Assembly: GCA_963676385.2 (NCBI GenBank)
Contig: CAXXMM010000011.1
Coordinates: 62,001-126,000, forward strand
Direction: 5' to 3'
DNA: 64,000 nucleotides
Source: UBA1422 sp963676385
GTDB taxonomy: Bacteria > Bacillota > Clostridia > Peptostreptococcales > Anaerovoracaceae
The notes under the pieces were generated by a model, which did no database searches, was not told the DNA's origin, and saw only the letters and a program-made list of their open reading frames with translations. Made by a program: the position numbers and the translations under genes. Shown here piece after piece: positions 42,755-52,118 of the stretch. Positions within the stretch are counted from its first letter, which is position 1. The number at the start of each line of letters is the position of its first letter.

Positions 42755-45385
42755 TTATAGATCTAGCATTCCATTTATCAAAGCCAACGTGCTTCTGACG
42801 TCAGAGGTTTCTCTGATAAGCATTTTATTCAAATACCCTTCCTCTGTATCAATTGCATCACTGATGGCACTTATTTGGGTTGTTAGATCTCCCGGATCGG
42901 TATCATATTTTGTGACTAAATACGATACAACGCTATATAGATCTACCGCCGGTTCTTCTATCATTCCCTCTCCCCATGCCATGCGATCAGGTTCCAAGGT
43001 GCCCATTTTTTGTGCAACCTGATAATCATATACTGCTCTACTATAGTATCTTGCTTTGCCGTTTTCATCAACTTCCTTAATCTGGGCAACTGCATTCCTC
43101 GCTGCCGTTGCGCCACCAGTCTCTAATATCTTTTTTGCATTAATCAGATAATCAACATTCGCTTGATACAATTCATGAGGTGCCACAATTTCATCTGAGT
43201 AGTTGAGGCGCGTATATTTATCTTGCACATGTTTGTATAAGGCAAACATTTTTGTGTTGAGTTCTTTGGCTTTTGCCTTCAATTCTTTTATTTTCTGCTT
43301 GTCATTTGCCGCATAGGCAATAGAATAATCGTTGTTAATCTGATCTACCTTTGCATCAAATTCTGCTGCGGCTTTTATGACAGTGTCCAGTCGATTTTGA
43401 ACGGATCTTGCATTCATTTTGACTTTATAGGATGACCCGGCATTTACAGAAACTGTAGCCTTCATATCTTTGAAGTATTGTTCATAATGGAGAGGTTGAA
43501 CAAGCGTATTGTCAAATGCCATAATCAATTGTCCCATTGATTCAACCTTGACTGCAGTTTTTGCAATCTGCCCACCAGCCTCATTATATTCTTTTGTGTC
43601 CCCACTGGAATGGCTAACCTCTTCCGTAAATGCGCTCCAGGAACTTCCAGAACCAGTTCTGGGAATGCCGGCCAGTTGATAATTGAAATCATCCGTTATG
43701 GTTGTGGCTTCTCGTGACTGAAGGGTATACCCTTCTGGAAGAAGTTCTGCATAATCACTTTCAATAAAATCATATAATTGGGAAACACTTCTTGTCCTGA
43801 CTTGATTACCGGAACCAATTCTGAAACCATCAATGTTGACCACCGCATAACCTTTATCTGCCCATTCAGGGTGTACTTGGGAAATCTGTCGATATGCACC
43901 AATTCCCCAGTCATAGTTTGTATCAGCAAATCCCCATTCTTCTGCACAATGTGATACAAAACGAATGGTTTTATCCGGAACATATCCACTTTCTTTCATA
44001 GCCTTTGCAACGGCTAACATAACACCTGTACCTTCTGTGTCATCGTTATATGCATTAAAGTAGGAATCATAATGTGCCATAACAATAATGACATCATCAC
44101 TTTTTCCTGGAATCTCACCCCAAATGTTATATGCGGTCTGGTCTCTGGCAATTTGGCTGTCCACATCTAAGTCGATACTGATTTCTTGGTCAGCATCGGC
44201 ATCAATAAGCGACTTTAAGGTGTTCCTATTGTTCACTGAAATAGAAAGTGCTGGGGCATCTTCACTTCCACAAACATCCTGTATCGCCAATATGTCATCA
44301 TTCAAAGTTCCATAACCCGTCTCATTGGCAATGACTGCAACTGCACCTCTGCTCATGGCTTCGTAGGCAGGAGACGTGATCCATTGTGTATTATACTGAT
44401 CCGTATCAATTAGCACAATTTTTCCTTCTACATCAAGATTCTCATAGTTGTACGCCCTTCCATTGCCAGCATAAACCAAATCATACGTTTGTCTCCCATC
44501 GGTCATTAAATGGGTTGCATAGCTTGCCAGGGTAATCTTTTGTTCGTTCCCCTCGGTATCTGTGTAGTACAAATTGGCTTTTTTAAATTCCCACGAGTCT
44601 ACCTTTACTGCATCCTTGGTCACATTTGTTAACCCGATTTTTTGATATTCCTGATATAAATAATTTGCGTTTGCCTTTTCTGCCTTAGATCCAGCCATTC
44701 TAAATCCAAGATCTTCATTGCTCTTTTGAGAAAGCAGATTATCTATTACCTCATACACATAATCCGAAGATATTTTCGAGACGAATGCATCTGAACCACT
44801 TGAAATATTGCTTGTCACAGCTGTAGCACTACCATAATAGTATCCAATCCCTGTCGCTTTTACTTTAAGTGCCTTCCCTATATCCAAAGCAGAGATCTCA
44901 TATTTGCTGCCGGTTGCTCCCACGATGGCAACATTATCTCGATACCACTGATATTTCACCGTTCCATCGGAAGGCTCCACTTTGGCACTTAGCACATTTC
45001 CTTCAACCATATTGCCGAAAATGCTGACACTGCTGACTCGCTGTTTGACAATGACTTTTCTTGTTGCCGTGGCCTTTGCATTACTTTTTGACTTTGCCTT
45101 TATAGTGGCCGTCCCCGGCCCTATGGCTTTTACCTTTCCCGACGAGGAAACCGTCGCAACACTCTTTTTAGTGCTCGACCAGTATACTTTCTGGCTCACA
45201 CCGGACGGATATGCTTTTGCTTTAAAAACTTTGGTTGAACCCATATACATTGTATATGTTTGCGCAGCAGGAACCGTAATCTTTACATTTTGCACTTTCG
45301 GACTGGCCGATGCTACACTAGGAAAAATGCAAAGCATAAGCACCATTGACAGGATAATGGCTAGAGCTTTCTTTGTTTTTTTCAT
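42755..45385 (-). CDS. Secreted M28 metallopeptidase with Ig-like domains
   Basis: 876 residues. Signal peptide 1-27 (ALAIILSMVLMLCIFPSVASA). A bacterial Ig-like (Big2) domain at about 35-115, a second Ig-like region at 117-195, then an M28 aminopeptidase with an inserted PA-type domain (about 300-400). Zinc ligands are suggested by AHYDS (about H438/D440), the Asp of NDDTEGTG and the CAEEWG glutamates (about 482-483). The C-terminal ~220 residues are helical. Likely cuts peptides outside the cell for uptake by the permease encoded upstream. ATG at 45385 is better placed than the GTG at 45391. Confidence 0.88.
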   Translation of the reverse strand: MKKTKKALAIILSMVLMLCIFPSVASASPKVQNVKITVPAAQTYTMYMGSTKVFKAKAYPSGVSQKVYWSSTKKSVATVSSSGKVKAIGPGTATIKAKSKSNAKATATRKVIVKQRVSSVSIFGNMVEGNVLSAKVEPSDGTVKYQWYRDNVAIVGATGSKYEISALDIGKALKVKATGIGYYYGSATAVTSNISSGSDAFVSKISSDYVYEVIDNLLSQKSNEDLGFRMAGSKAEKANANYLYQEYQKIGLTNVTKDAVKVDSWEFKKANLYYTDTEGNEQKITLASYATHLMTDGRQTYDLVYAGNGRAYNYENLDVEGKIVLIDTDQYNTQWITSPAYEAMSRGAVAVIANETGYGTLNDDILAIQDVCGSEDAPALSISVNNRNTLKSLIDADADQEISIDLDVDSQIARDQTAYNIWGEIPGKSDDVIIVMAHYDSYFNAYNDDTEGTGVMLAVAKAMKESGYVPDKTIRFVSHCAEEWGFADTNYDWGIGAYRQISQVHPEWADKGYAVVNIDGFRIGSGNQVRTRSVSQLYDFIESDYAELLPEGYTLQSREATTITDDFNYQLAGIPRTGSGSSWSAFTEEVSHSSGDTKEYNEAGGQIAKTAVKVESMGQLIMAFDNTLVQPLHYEQYFKDMKATVSVNAGSSYKVKMNARSVQNRLDTVIKAAAEFDAKVDQINNDYSIAYAANDKQKIKELKAKAKELNTKMFALYKHVQDKYTRLNYSDEIVAPHELYQANVDYLINAKKILETGGATAARNAVAQIKEVDENGKARYYSRAVYDYQVAQKMGTLEPDRMAWGEGMIEEPAVDLYSVVSYLVTKYDTDPGDLTTQISAISDAIDTEEGYLNKMLIRETSDVRSTLALINGMLDL

Positions 45386-45584
45386 TATCACATACTCCTC
45401 TCTTTTTTAACAAACATCAAGTGCAACTTACACTTGCCGCATTATTATTTCGTGTTTATTTTCACACCCCTACATAAAAATAACAATGGTTCCTCAGCAC
45501 CATTTTTACGTTTTGCAACTACAAAAATACTATTTATTCACCCTTTAGACTTTTCTCTTGTTTCATCTCGAATGCAATGTTTCA

Positions 45585-45617
45585 AAAAAAACAACATCCA
45601 ATCGGATGTTGTTTTTT
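45585..45617. terminator. Terminator after APC permease
   Basis: AAAACAACATCC-AATC-GGATGTTGTTTT stem with A- and T-rich flanks, 24 nt after the permease stop. The remaining 45392-45584 holds the peptidase upstream region. Confidence 0.85.
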
Positions 45618-45640
45618 AAATGCCAATGGTGTTAGCGTAC

Positions 45641-47290
45641 TTATCCTTTCAATTCAATTTTCTTCCCAACAAAGGCTAACAAAATGGCGACGGCGAAAAA
45701 GGCAAAGGTGCCGACTTTAATACAAAGCATAATTGTTGTAAACACGCCATCCCCTGCACTTTCAAAGAATCCTTCAAAATAGTCTGCTCCTGAAAATCCC
45801 TTTTCATACCAGGGGAGAAAGAACGCCCCCACGGCTCCAATCGCCGATAGCAGAAAGAACAGAATTGACATTCGTTTCATATCCCCTTTGGCTAACCCTG
45901 TTCTCGGATTAAGGGGAAACCTAGTTGCATCTTTTTTGGCTAAGCCCCCATATTTTCTCTTCCATATCACATACAGGATGGGTCCGGTTACAATGCCCAC
46001 CATCCCACCGATAAAGTAATCCGAACCATTAATAAGGAATGAAATAATGGCAACCGTGATGGGGAGAATGCAAATAACACAAAGGAATCCATATCCTCCT
46101 GGAATCATGAAGGGATACTCTTCCTTGGGGATTCGTTTCCTCAATATCATGGCTGAAATGTAAATCATCACGTAAGAGGATGCCAACAAGAAAATATCTA
46201 CAACCACAATGACCCCAAAGGGAATCATACACAAAATCAAATTGGTGATAGCTACTGAAAGCACCGCCACATACGGCACTCCGTGTTTCTTGTCACATTT
46301 AACCAGAATCGGTGGCGCCAGGTAATCATCCGCTAGGGAGAAAAACCCTCTGGACCCTGAGGCGATGTAGGTATTGTAGATGGAGCACTGGGCCAAAATG
46401 GCTACAACGACAAAAATCACCCCAAAGGATTGCCCCCAATAGGTGGTTACCACTGTGGCATATCCCACGCCTCCATCCGGCGCCCATTCCTGCCAGCGTC
46501 CCATGGATCCTAAGCCGGCGATGGTTGGTGCAATGTAAACCAACATGATCAGAGGAACCGTAAGCAAGGTTCCTTTGGGAATCACCTGAGGATTTTTAAT
46601 TTCTCCCGCAATGGTGGAGATAGACTCATATCCGGAGTACATCCACATGCCAATGGAAATCCCAGCTCCAATGTAGAGAATCCAATCTGAAATTCCTGTT
46701 GCAGGTGCTGGGGTAAAGGGACCGATATCCCCTGTCCAGTTGGTGAATCCGCAGATTGCCACCATAAGAAATGCCAAAATGACTAAGATGGAAAAAACCG
46801 TACTAACAATGCCCACATCCTTCACACCTCTGATGTTAATATAGGTAAAAATAAGAATCATAGCTAACTTTAATCCGAATTCTGCAGGCTTTGACAAATC
46901 CCATTCAGCGGCGGCATATCCTCCTGCCAAAATCACATACAGGGTGTTATCAATATAAATGGAAATGGTTCTCCACCACCCTGCCTGAAACCCCCAAAAT
47001 TCTCCTAGGGCTTCCTGCACCCACTTGTAATAGCCACCTTCTTGTGGTCTCACCGAACCTAATTCCGAAGCAACCAGTCCAAAAGGCAATCCCCAAACAA
47101 AGGGAAGGACGATTAACATGACAATTGATAATCCCGGACCTACTTCCGGAATCATTTCTTCAATGCCATACGCACCTGCCGCAACTAAACAAAAAATCAT
47201 AAACACGACGGTTGATACCTTAATATCATACTTCTTCAATCCATGATCTTCCATTTCCACAACCGAGGTTGTTGTTTTGTTTACACTCAC
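45641..47290 (-). CDS. APC-superfamily amino acid permease
   Basis: 549 residues with about 12-14 helices. The N-terminal consensus region (GAYGIEEMIPEVGPGLS; EGGYYKWVQEALGEFWGFQ) matches the amino acid-polyamine-organocation group. GTG start at 47290 with GGAG 8 nt upstream. The same subfamily appears again at 57931-59616. Substrate unknown; location beside a secreted peptidase suggests amino acids. Confidence 0.88.
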   Translation of the reverse strand: MSVNKTTTSVVEMEDHGLKKYDIKVSTVVFMIFCLVAAGAYGIEEMIPEVGPGLSIVMLIVLPFVWGLPFGLVASELGSVRPQEGGYYKWVQEALGEFWGFQAGWWRTISIYIDNTLYVILAGGYAAAEWDLSKPAEFGLKLAMILIFTYINIRGVKDVGIVSTVFSILVILAFLMVAICGFTNWTGDIGPFTPAPATGISDWILYIGAGISIGMWMYSGYESISTIAGEIKNPQVIPKGTLLTVPLIMLVYIAPTIAGLGSMGRWQEWAPDGGVGYATVVTTYWGQSFGVIFVVVAILAQCSIYNTYIASGSRGFFSLADDYLAPPILVKCDKKHGVPYVAVLSVAITNLILCMIPFGVIVVVDIFLLASSYVMIYISAMILRKRIPKEEYPFMIPGGYGFLCVICILPITVAIISFLINGSDYFIGGMVGIVTGPILYVIWKRKYGGLAKKDATRFPLNPRTGLAKGDMKRMSILFFLLSAIGAVGAFFLPWYEKGFSGADYFEGFFESAGDGVFTTIMLCIKVGTFAFFAVAILLAFVGKKIELKG

Positions 47291-47310
47291 TACACGATCT
47301 CCTCTCCATT

Positions 47311-47359
47311 ACAAAAAATAAAAAACCTTGCAAAAATATCGTTTTCATATTATTGCAAG
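47311..47359 (-). terminator. Terminator between the second LuxR gene and the APC permease
   Basis: On the minus strand CCTTGCAA (47352-47359) and TTGCAAGG (47325-47332) pair around a 19-nt loop; a T-rich run to 47311 follows. It isolates the regulator from the permease. Confidence 0.7.
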
Positions 47360-47388
47360 GATCGGGTTTTTTCTATTACCCGAATGGG

Positions 47389-48377
47389 TTACATCTGGGA
47401 ATTAATCATGTGCACCAGCTCCACTCTTGAATTGACGTCCAATTTTTCAAAAATGTGATGCATATGGCTTTTGGAGGTATTAAAGGAGATATTCAGTTTT
47501 TTTGCAATATCCGGATTGGTATATCCATGGTAGGCGAGAACCAGAATTTCTCTTTCCCGCTCCGTCAGATGGTACATATCTGCAACTCCATCGAGAGATT
47601 GGGAAATATCCGTCTCAATGGCAACAACCGTTGGGCTGTTGTTATTGGTCACAATCAGCGAGAAATCAGTTTTATAAATAAAACAAAAATAGCCGCAAGG
47701 TTAATTCCAATTAACAATATCCCTGTTATATCAAACACCTGTCCACCCCAGGAAGATTCTGGGTACACCCCGTATAAATATTGAATATTAAATACCAAGG
47801 TGCTACATTTCCACAAAAGCAACAAGGCAGAGGTGGCACCAATAAATAGAATGTTTTTACGTTCCACAAAGGCATGGAAACTTTTTATTAAAAACACAAG
47901 AATCAATACAATTTCAAATGCCGCAAGGATCAAATACACCATCAGGGCCATGACCCGAGCAGTTTGGTTTTCCACATAATAGTTGGAGTCCAAGACAAAG
48001 GCTGCCATCATGCATTGAATGAATAAATCCAGAAAAAAATAAATCCTGGCGATTCCATAGATTTTTTTCAGTTCCTCCCTTTGAAGCATGGTGAAAACCA
48101 GAGCAATCCACGTGAAGATAAACCCTACAGAAACAAAATAATCCGCCACCCTTCCCACCATATTGAGATGATATATCTGAAGAATCACCTCTCTATAATA
48201 AAAAATAAAGAAGGTAAGCCCCAAAAGAAAGCTAAAAAACAGGTAGTTTCTCATTTTTTTGTAGGTTGTTTCTTTGCAATTATTGCCATGAACCAAGCAC
48301 ATCATAATAAGGCCCAGTCCGCTGAGCCCTAAAAAGATTGCTACAATATATTCAAAAAACAATGCATCTCCAAACAC
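47389..48377 (-). pseudogene. Second membrane-anchored LuxR regulator, one-base frameshift
   Basis: Frame one encodes a membrane domain (VFGDALFFEYIVAIFLG onwards, seven helices) that stops at 47655 after FVLFIKLISR. The DNA-binding part lies in another frame from 47652 to 47389 (MYHLTEREREILVLAYHGYTN, NTSKSHMHHIFEKLDVNSR). The downstream frame has no ribosome binding site. One extra base in the four-T run at 47670-47673 would fuse them into one protein like the gene at 41533-42495. The start is uncertain: GTG 48377 has GAGGA just upstream; ATG 48389 and TTG 48398 are alternatives. Confidence 0.75.
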
Positions 48378-48392
48378 GATGTTCCTCATCCG

Positions 48393-48421
48393 CTGCAATA
48401 GATCGTTTCACATGGTATAAT
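48393..48421 (+). promoter_or_regulatory. Promoter candidate for the ABC-F gene
   Basis: TATAAT at 48416-48421 preceded by TGG (extended -10) and CTGCAA at 48393-48398 with a 17-bp spacer. It leaves a leader of about 185 nt before the TTG start; no gene was seen in that leader. Confidence 0.55.
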
Positions 48422-48612
48422 TGTAACATGATTTATAAGTTGATGGAATAACATTGCACAACAATCCTGGAGTAAGAACATTTTACCCGTTTAAATTTCA
48501 AAAAAATAATTGTTTTTGTACCAAGGGAGAGGGTTTGATGTTAAAATAGAAAAGTTACTGCTTAAATTAATAAAAATATACATTCATATAGATGAAAGGT
48601 TAGGTAAGTTAT

Positions 48613-50229
48613 TTGTTAAGTACAAATGGAATTGAACTTCGGTTCGGTTCAAGAAAATTATTTGATGATGTCAGCATACAATTTATTCACGGAAACTGTT
48701 ATGGGGTCATCGGTGCCAACGGTTCAGGGAAATCTTCCTTCCTGAAGATTTTGTCCGGGGAAATCGAGGCCAATCATGGGGATGTTTCTTTAGGTCCCAA
48801 TGAACGGATTGCGGTTCTCAAGCAGGACCATTTTGAGTTTGATGAATGTGAAGTGTTGAACACGGTTATCATGGGGCACAAAAAGTTATATGACATTATG
48901 GTGGCAAGGGATGCCATTTATGCAAAAGCAGAAATGACCGATGCAGACGGCATGGAAGCTGCCCATCTGGAAAGCGATTTTGCCGATATGAACGGATGGG
49001 ATGCCGAGTACGAAGCCTCTGTTATCCTCACCGGACTTTCTATCCCTGAGTCATTGCACAGATTAAAAATGAAGGAACTCAGTGGGGCAGAAAAAGTCAA
49101 GGTTCTCTTGGCTCAAGCCCTTTTTGGGCATCCGGACATTCTGTTGTTGGATGAGCCCACCAACCATCTGGACATTAAGTCAATTCGATGGCTGGAAAAT
49201 TTCCTCTTGGATTTTGACAAAACTGTCATTGTCGTTTCCCATGACAGACACTTCCTCAATAAAATTTGTACCCAAATGGTGGATATTGATTTTTCCAAGG
49301 TCACACTTTACATGGGCAACTACGATTTTTGGTACGAATCCAGCCAATTGGCCCTATCCATGTCCCGGGATAAAAACAAAAAAATAGAAGAAAAAATGAA
49401 AGAGTTGCAGGACTTTATTGATCGGTTCAGCGCCAACGCTTCCAAGTCCAAACAGGCCACCTCCAGAAAGAAAACCTTGGAGAAACTGTCCCTTGACGAC
49501 ATCAAGCCTTCTTCCAGGAAATATCCGTTTGTCAGCTTCAAACCGGAACGGGAAATCGGGAATGAAGTGCTCACCGTGGAAGGACTTACCAAAACTGTGG
49601 AAGGAAGAAAGGTCCTGGATAATATTAGTTTCCGAATGAACAAGGACGACAAAATTGCCCTAGTGGGAAATGACGAAGTTGCCAAGTCTGTTCTGATGTC
49701 CATCCTAGCCGGGGAAACGGAGCCGGACAGTGGCACATTTAAATGGGGAATTACCATTACCCCTTCCTACTTTCCAAAAAACAACACCCCCTATTTTGAA
49801 GGGTGCAATTTGAATTTAGTGGATTGGCTTCGCCAATACTCTTCAGACCAAGACGAGACATTTGTCAGAGGATTTCTGGGGAGAATGTTGTTTTCCGGAG
49901 AGGAAGCGCTGAAAAAAGCCAGTGTCCTTTCAGGCGGGGAAAAAGTCAGGTGCATGCTTTCCAAGATGATGCTTAGCGGAGCCAACGTGCTGCTCCTGGA
50001 TGAACCCACCGGCCACTTGGATTTGGAATCCATAACGTCCACTAATAACGGACTGATTGACTTTGCAGGAAATGTTATACTAATCTCTCATGACCAGCAG
50101 TTTGTCAATACCATTGCCAATAGGATTATTGAAATTACACCCAAGGGCATTATGGACAGAGCCATGTCCTATGAGGAGTATTTGGAAAACGACGAAATTC
50201 GAAGCAAACTTGAGAAAATGTATATGTAA
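48613..50229 (+). CDS. ABC-F family ATPase (YkpA/YbiT-like)
   Basis: 538 residues with two ABC domains and no membrane part. Domain 1: Walker A GANGSGKSS, signature LSGAEKV, Walker B ILLLDEPTNHLD. Linker at about 240-300. Domain 2: Walker A-like GNDEVAKS, signature LSGGEKV and LLLDEPTGHLD. ABC-F proteins act on the ribosome, in translation quality control or antibiotic protection. The altered second Walker A is typical of the YkpA-like branch. Start is TTG at 48613. Confidence 0.9.
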   Translation: MLSTNGIELRFGSRKLFDDVSIQFIHGNCYGVIGANGSGKSSFLKILSGEIEANHGDVSLGPNERIAVLKQDHFEFDECEVLNTVIMGHKKLYDIMVARDAIYAKAEMTDADGMEAAHLESDFADMNGWDAEYEASVILTGLSIPESLHRLKMKELSGAEKVKVLLAQALFGHPDILLLDEPTNHLDIKSIRWLENFLLDFDKTVIVVSHDRHFLNKICTQMVDIDFSKVTLYMGNYDFWYESSQLALSMSRDKNKKIEEKMKELQDFIDRFSANASKSKQATSRKKTLEKLSLDDIKPSSRKYPFVSFKPEREIGNEVLTVEGLTKTVEGRKVLDNISFRMNKDDKIALVGNDEVAKSVLMSILAGETEPDSGTFKWGITITPSYFPKNNTPYFEGCNLNLVDWLRQYSSDQDETFVRGFLGRMLFSGEEALKKASVLSGGEKVRCMLSKMMLSGANVLLLDEPTGHLDLESITSTNNGLIDFAGNVILISHDQQFVNTIANRIIEITPKGIMDRAMSYEEYLENDEIRSKLEKMYM

Positions 50230-50241
50230 GGAGGAATCCCC

Positions 50242-50289
50242 ATGAAAAGAATATTAGCCGTTATCTTTCACTTCAAAGAAGAACTTTGA
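50242..50289 (+). CDS. 15-codon open frame with strong ribosome binding site
   Basis: AAGGAGG lies 7-8 nt before an ATG that opens MKRILAVIFHFKEEL then stop. It follows the ABC-F stop by 12 nt and overlaps the end of the convergent gene. Either a tiny peptide or the start of a longer gene cut off by a rearrangement. Confidence 0.35.
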   Translation: MKRILAVIFHFKEEL

Positions 50290-50912
50290 AAAGACTGAAT
50301 GTCTATTTTATTCATGGATTGGATACGAATCCTTCTTGCTTGAAGCTTCCGCGTCAAAATACCCATTGCCATCAACAGTCCAATTAAAATGCCAAATGGA
50401 ATTGCAAATACTAAAAATGGATTTTTCGTCATTGTTATCCCCAGAAAGCCAATTCCCTTCAATACATATCTCATGCTTTGAGAAACACCATCCAGTTTGA
50501 CGTTTTGCAGCATCTTGTGAACATAGGGCTCATAATACTTGCTTGGAATCAAATCTTCTGCAACATTATTCTTATAATATAATCCGAGTTCATCCAACAG
50601 AACATGGTGGTCGTCATAAATTCGAAGTGGGGAAAAGGAACCGGCGTACCCACTACCACTTTTGGGTAGCTGCACTGTCAATTCCAGTGTGTTTCCAAAT
50701 CGATCTACTGTGGTAAATTCTTTTGCCGTATATTGATTCCCGGAAACGGTAGCCGCAATAGAGAGTCCAAAATATAGCAGCAGCAACAATAGTGGTAGCA
50801 TAAAGATTTTCTTGGGATTTTCATGTAATGATAATTTGTACTGATAAGCAAAGACTCCCCCTATGATGACTAGGGACCCTAGCAGTAATGCCATCGTCTC
50901 TAATGGTGCCAT
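50268..50912 (-). CDS. Membrane protein, third gene of a DUF2089 operon
   Basis: 214 residues: two helices at the N terminus (MALLLGSLVIIGGVFAYQY; IFMLPLLLLLLYFGLSIAA), a mainly beta extracellular part, and a C-terminal helix (FLVFAIPFGILIGLLMAMGIL) with a basic tail. Not recognised. Topology parallels the first gene of the operon (51213-51926). ATG at 50912, GGAG 7 nt upstream, almost touching the DUF2089 stop. Confidence 0.7.
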   Translation of the reverse strand: MAPLETMALLLGSLVIIGGVFAYQYKLSLHENPKKIFMLPLLLLLLYFGLSIAATVSGNQYTAKEFTTVDRFGNTLELTVQLPKSGSGYAGSFSPLRIYDDHHVLLDELGLYYKNNVAEDLIPSKYYEPYVHKMLQNVKLDGVSQSMRYVLKGIGFLGITMTKNPFLVFAIPFGILIGLLMAMGILTRKLQARRIRIQSMNKIDIQSFQSSSLK

Positions 50913-50913
50913 A

Positions 50914-51204
50914 TTATTTCTCCTTTTTATATTCCGAAATGAGAATCTTCGCAGTATCAAAATCAATTTTGTCCTTCAAGGCCAAGCGTTTTACCAAGTT
51001 CACATACGGATCCGCATCCTTTGTTTCATTCATTTTGATATTCTGAATCAATCGGTCTAATCGCAAACGCACTGTAGGATATGTCACATTGTATTGACTA
51101 GCCATTTCTTTCAGAGAACCTGAAGCCAACACAAAATTCTTTATGAATGTAACATCTTCTTCTTCCAACTCTGCCATCCAGGCAGGAACAATATTAACCG
51201 ACAT
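50914..51204 (-). CDS. DUF2089 family helix-turn-helix protein
   Basis: 96 residues with a helix-turn-helix core (FIKNFVLASGSLKEMASQYN, VTYPTVRLRLDRLIQNI) typical of DUF2089, presumed DNA-binding. GGAGG precedes the ATG. It sits between two membrane-protein genes with overlapping or near-touching ends, so the three form one operon. Confidence 0.82.
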   Translation of the reverse strand: MSVNIVPAWMAELEEEDVTFIKNFVLASGSLKEMASQYNVTYPTVRLRLDRLIQNIKMNETKDADPYVNLVKRLALKDKIDFDTAKILISEYKKEK

Positions 51205-51212
51205 AGTGCCTC

Positions 51213-51926
51213 CTACAAATCCAGTATTTTAATGAAGTCTGTATTCATTTTGTCTTTCCTTCGTTTTCGTATTATTGAAAGTAAATAATATCCGACCAAG
51301 AAAACTGTAATGATGTGTAACCTAAAGAAATAATAAAAGAAATAATCCGGAAGCAAAACCTCTTTTTTCATTGGCAAGTGGTTTGCTTTTATCTGGTTTA
51401 TTTTTTTATAACTTACTGAATCACCTGTCAGGACAAGTTTAGACTCATTGTTTCTTAACGCTCTGTAAAGTTCTTTTTTGTACTGTAGTGCCTCAGCCGA
51501 TCCTGTTAGATTTCCCATTTTATCAAATTCCAGAGGAATATAGCGAATCCCATCTTGATATTCAATTTGTAGGTTGCCAAATCCATATACTCTGCCACTT
51601 GTGCTGTTATAGGACACATCGACGCTTGCCTGCTGGATACCATTCCCCTTAATGTTCACTTCTAAAGGCATCGCTACCCCTATGGATGAAATCCTCTCTT
51701 GGTATGGGAAGGTCCCCGTCTCAGTATCTACGTTGTACTTGGCTAAGAAAAAGCTAGCAACAGAAAATATGATGAGTATAGACACTAATATGCCCCAACC
51801 CCTCCATGTTTTGCCGTTTATCATTTGCCTGCGAAGGAGCCAAATGATAAATATTGCAAATGCAACAGCCGGGACGATAAACAGCATGGTTTCAAGCACT
51901 AATGTAATTATGGATGAAATGTTCAA
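51213..51926 (-). CDS. Membrane protein, first gene of the DUF2089 operon
   Basis: 237 residues: helices at about 5-28 and 43-64, an extracellular mainly beta region of about 115 residues, and a C-terminal helix (FRLHIITVFLVGYYLLSII). Not recognised. Similar layout to the third gene of the operon, although the sequences differ. Confidence 0.7.
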   Translation of the reverse strand: MNISSIITLVLETMLFIVPAVAFAIFIIWLLRRQMINGKTWRGWGILVSILIIFSVASFFLAKYNVDTETGTFPYQERISSIGVAMPLEVNIKGNGIQQASVDVSYNSTSGRVYGFGNLQIEYQDGIRYIPLEFDKMGNLTGSAEALQYKKELYRALRNNESKLVLTGDSVSYKKINQIKANHLPMKKEVLLPDYFFYYFFRLHIITVFLVGYYLLSIIRKRRKDKMNTDFIKILDL

Positions 51927-51968
51927 AATAACCCCCTTATCTCAAACAATATAACTAATATAATATTC

Positions 51969-51997
51969 AATATATACTTTAATTTTATTAAAGTCAA
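51969..51997 (-). promoter_or_regulatory. Promoter with a palindrome in its spacer, upstream of the DUF2089 operon
   Basis: TTGACT (51992-51997), 17 bp, TATATT (51969-51974) on the minus strand. The palindrome ACTTTAA-TTTTA-TTAAAGT (51976-51994) fills the spacer, a position where a bound repressor would block RNA polymerase. Confidence 0.65.
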
Positions 51998-52038
51998 TAC
52001 TAAATATTATTTGATTCATTCCCTATTTTGTGTGGTCA

Positions 52039-52074
52039 AAAATAAAAGACCCGCTGCAAGCCGGGTCTTTTATT
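52039..52074. terminator. Terminator after the MATE gene
   Basis: AATAAAAGACCCG and CGGGTCTTTTATT form a strong stem with A/T flanks; it lies between the MATE stop and the divergent promoter region of the DUF2089 operon. Confidence 0.85.
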
Positions 52075-52118
52075 TGAGTCATTTGGTGTATGCCAAACAT
52101 GTAAAATCTTTCTTTCCA

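Noticed and set aside
48425..48612. Attenuator or upstream peptide before the ABC-F gene
   Set aside because: Only a three-codon ATG frame near 48538 and no clear terminator/antiterminator pair were seen.
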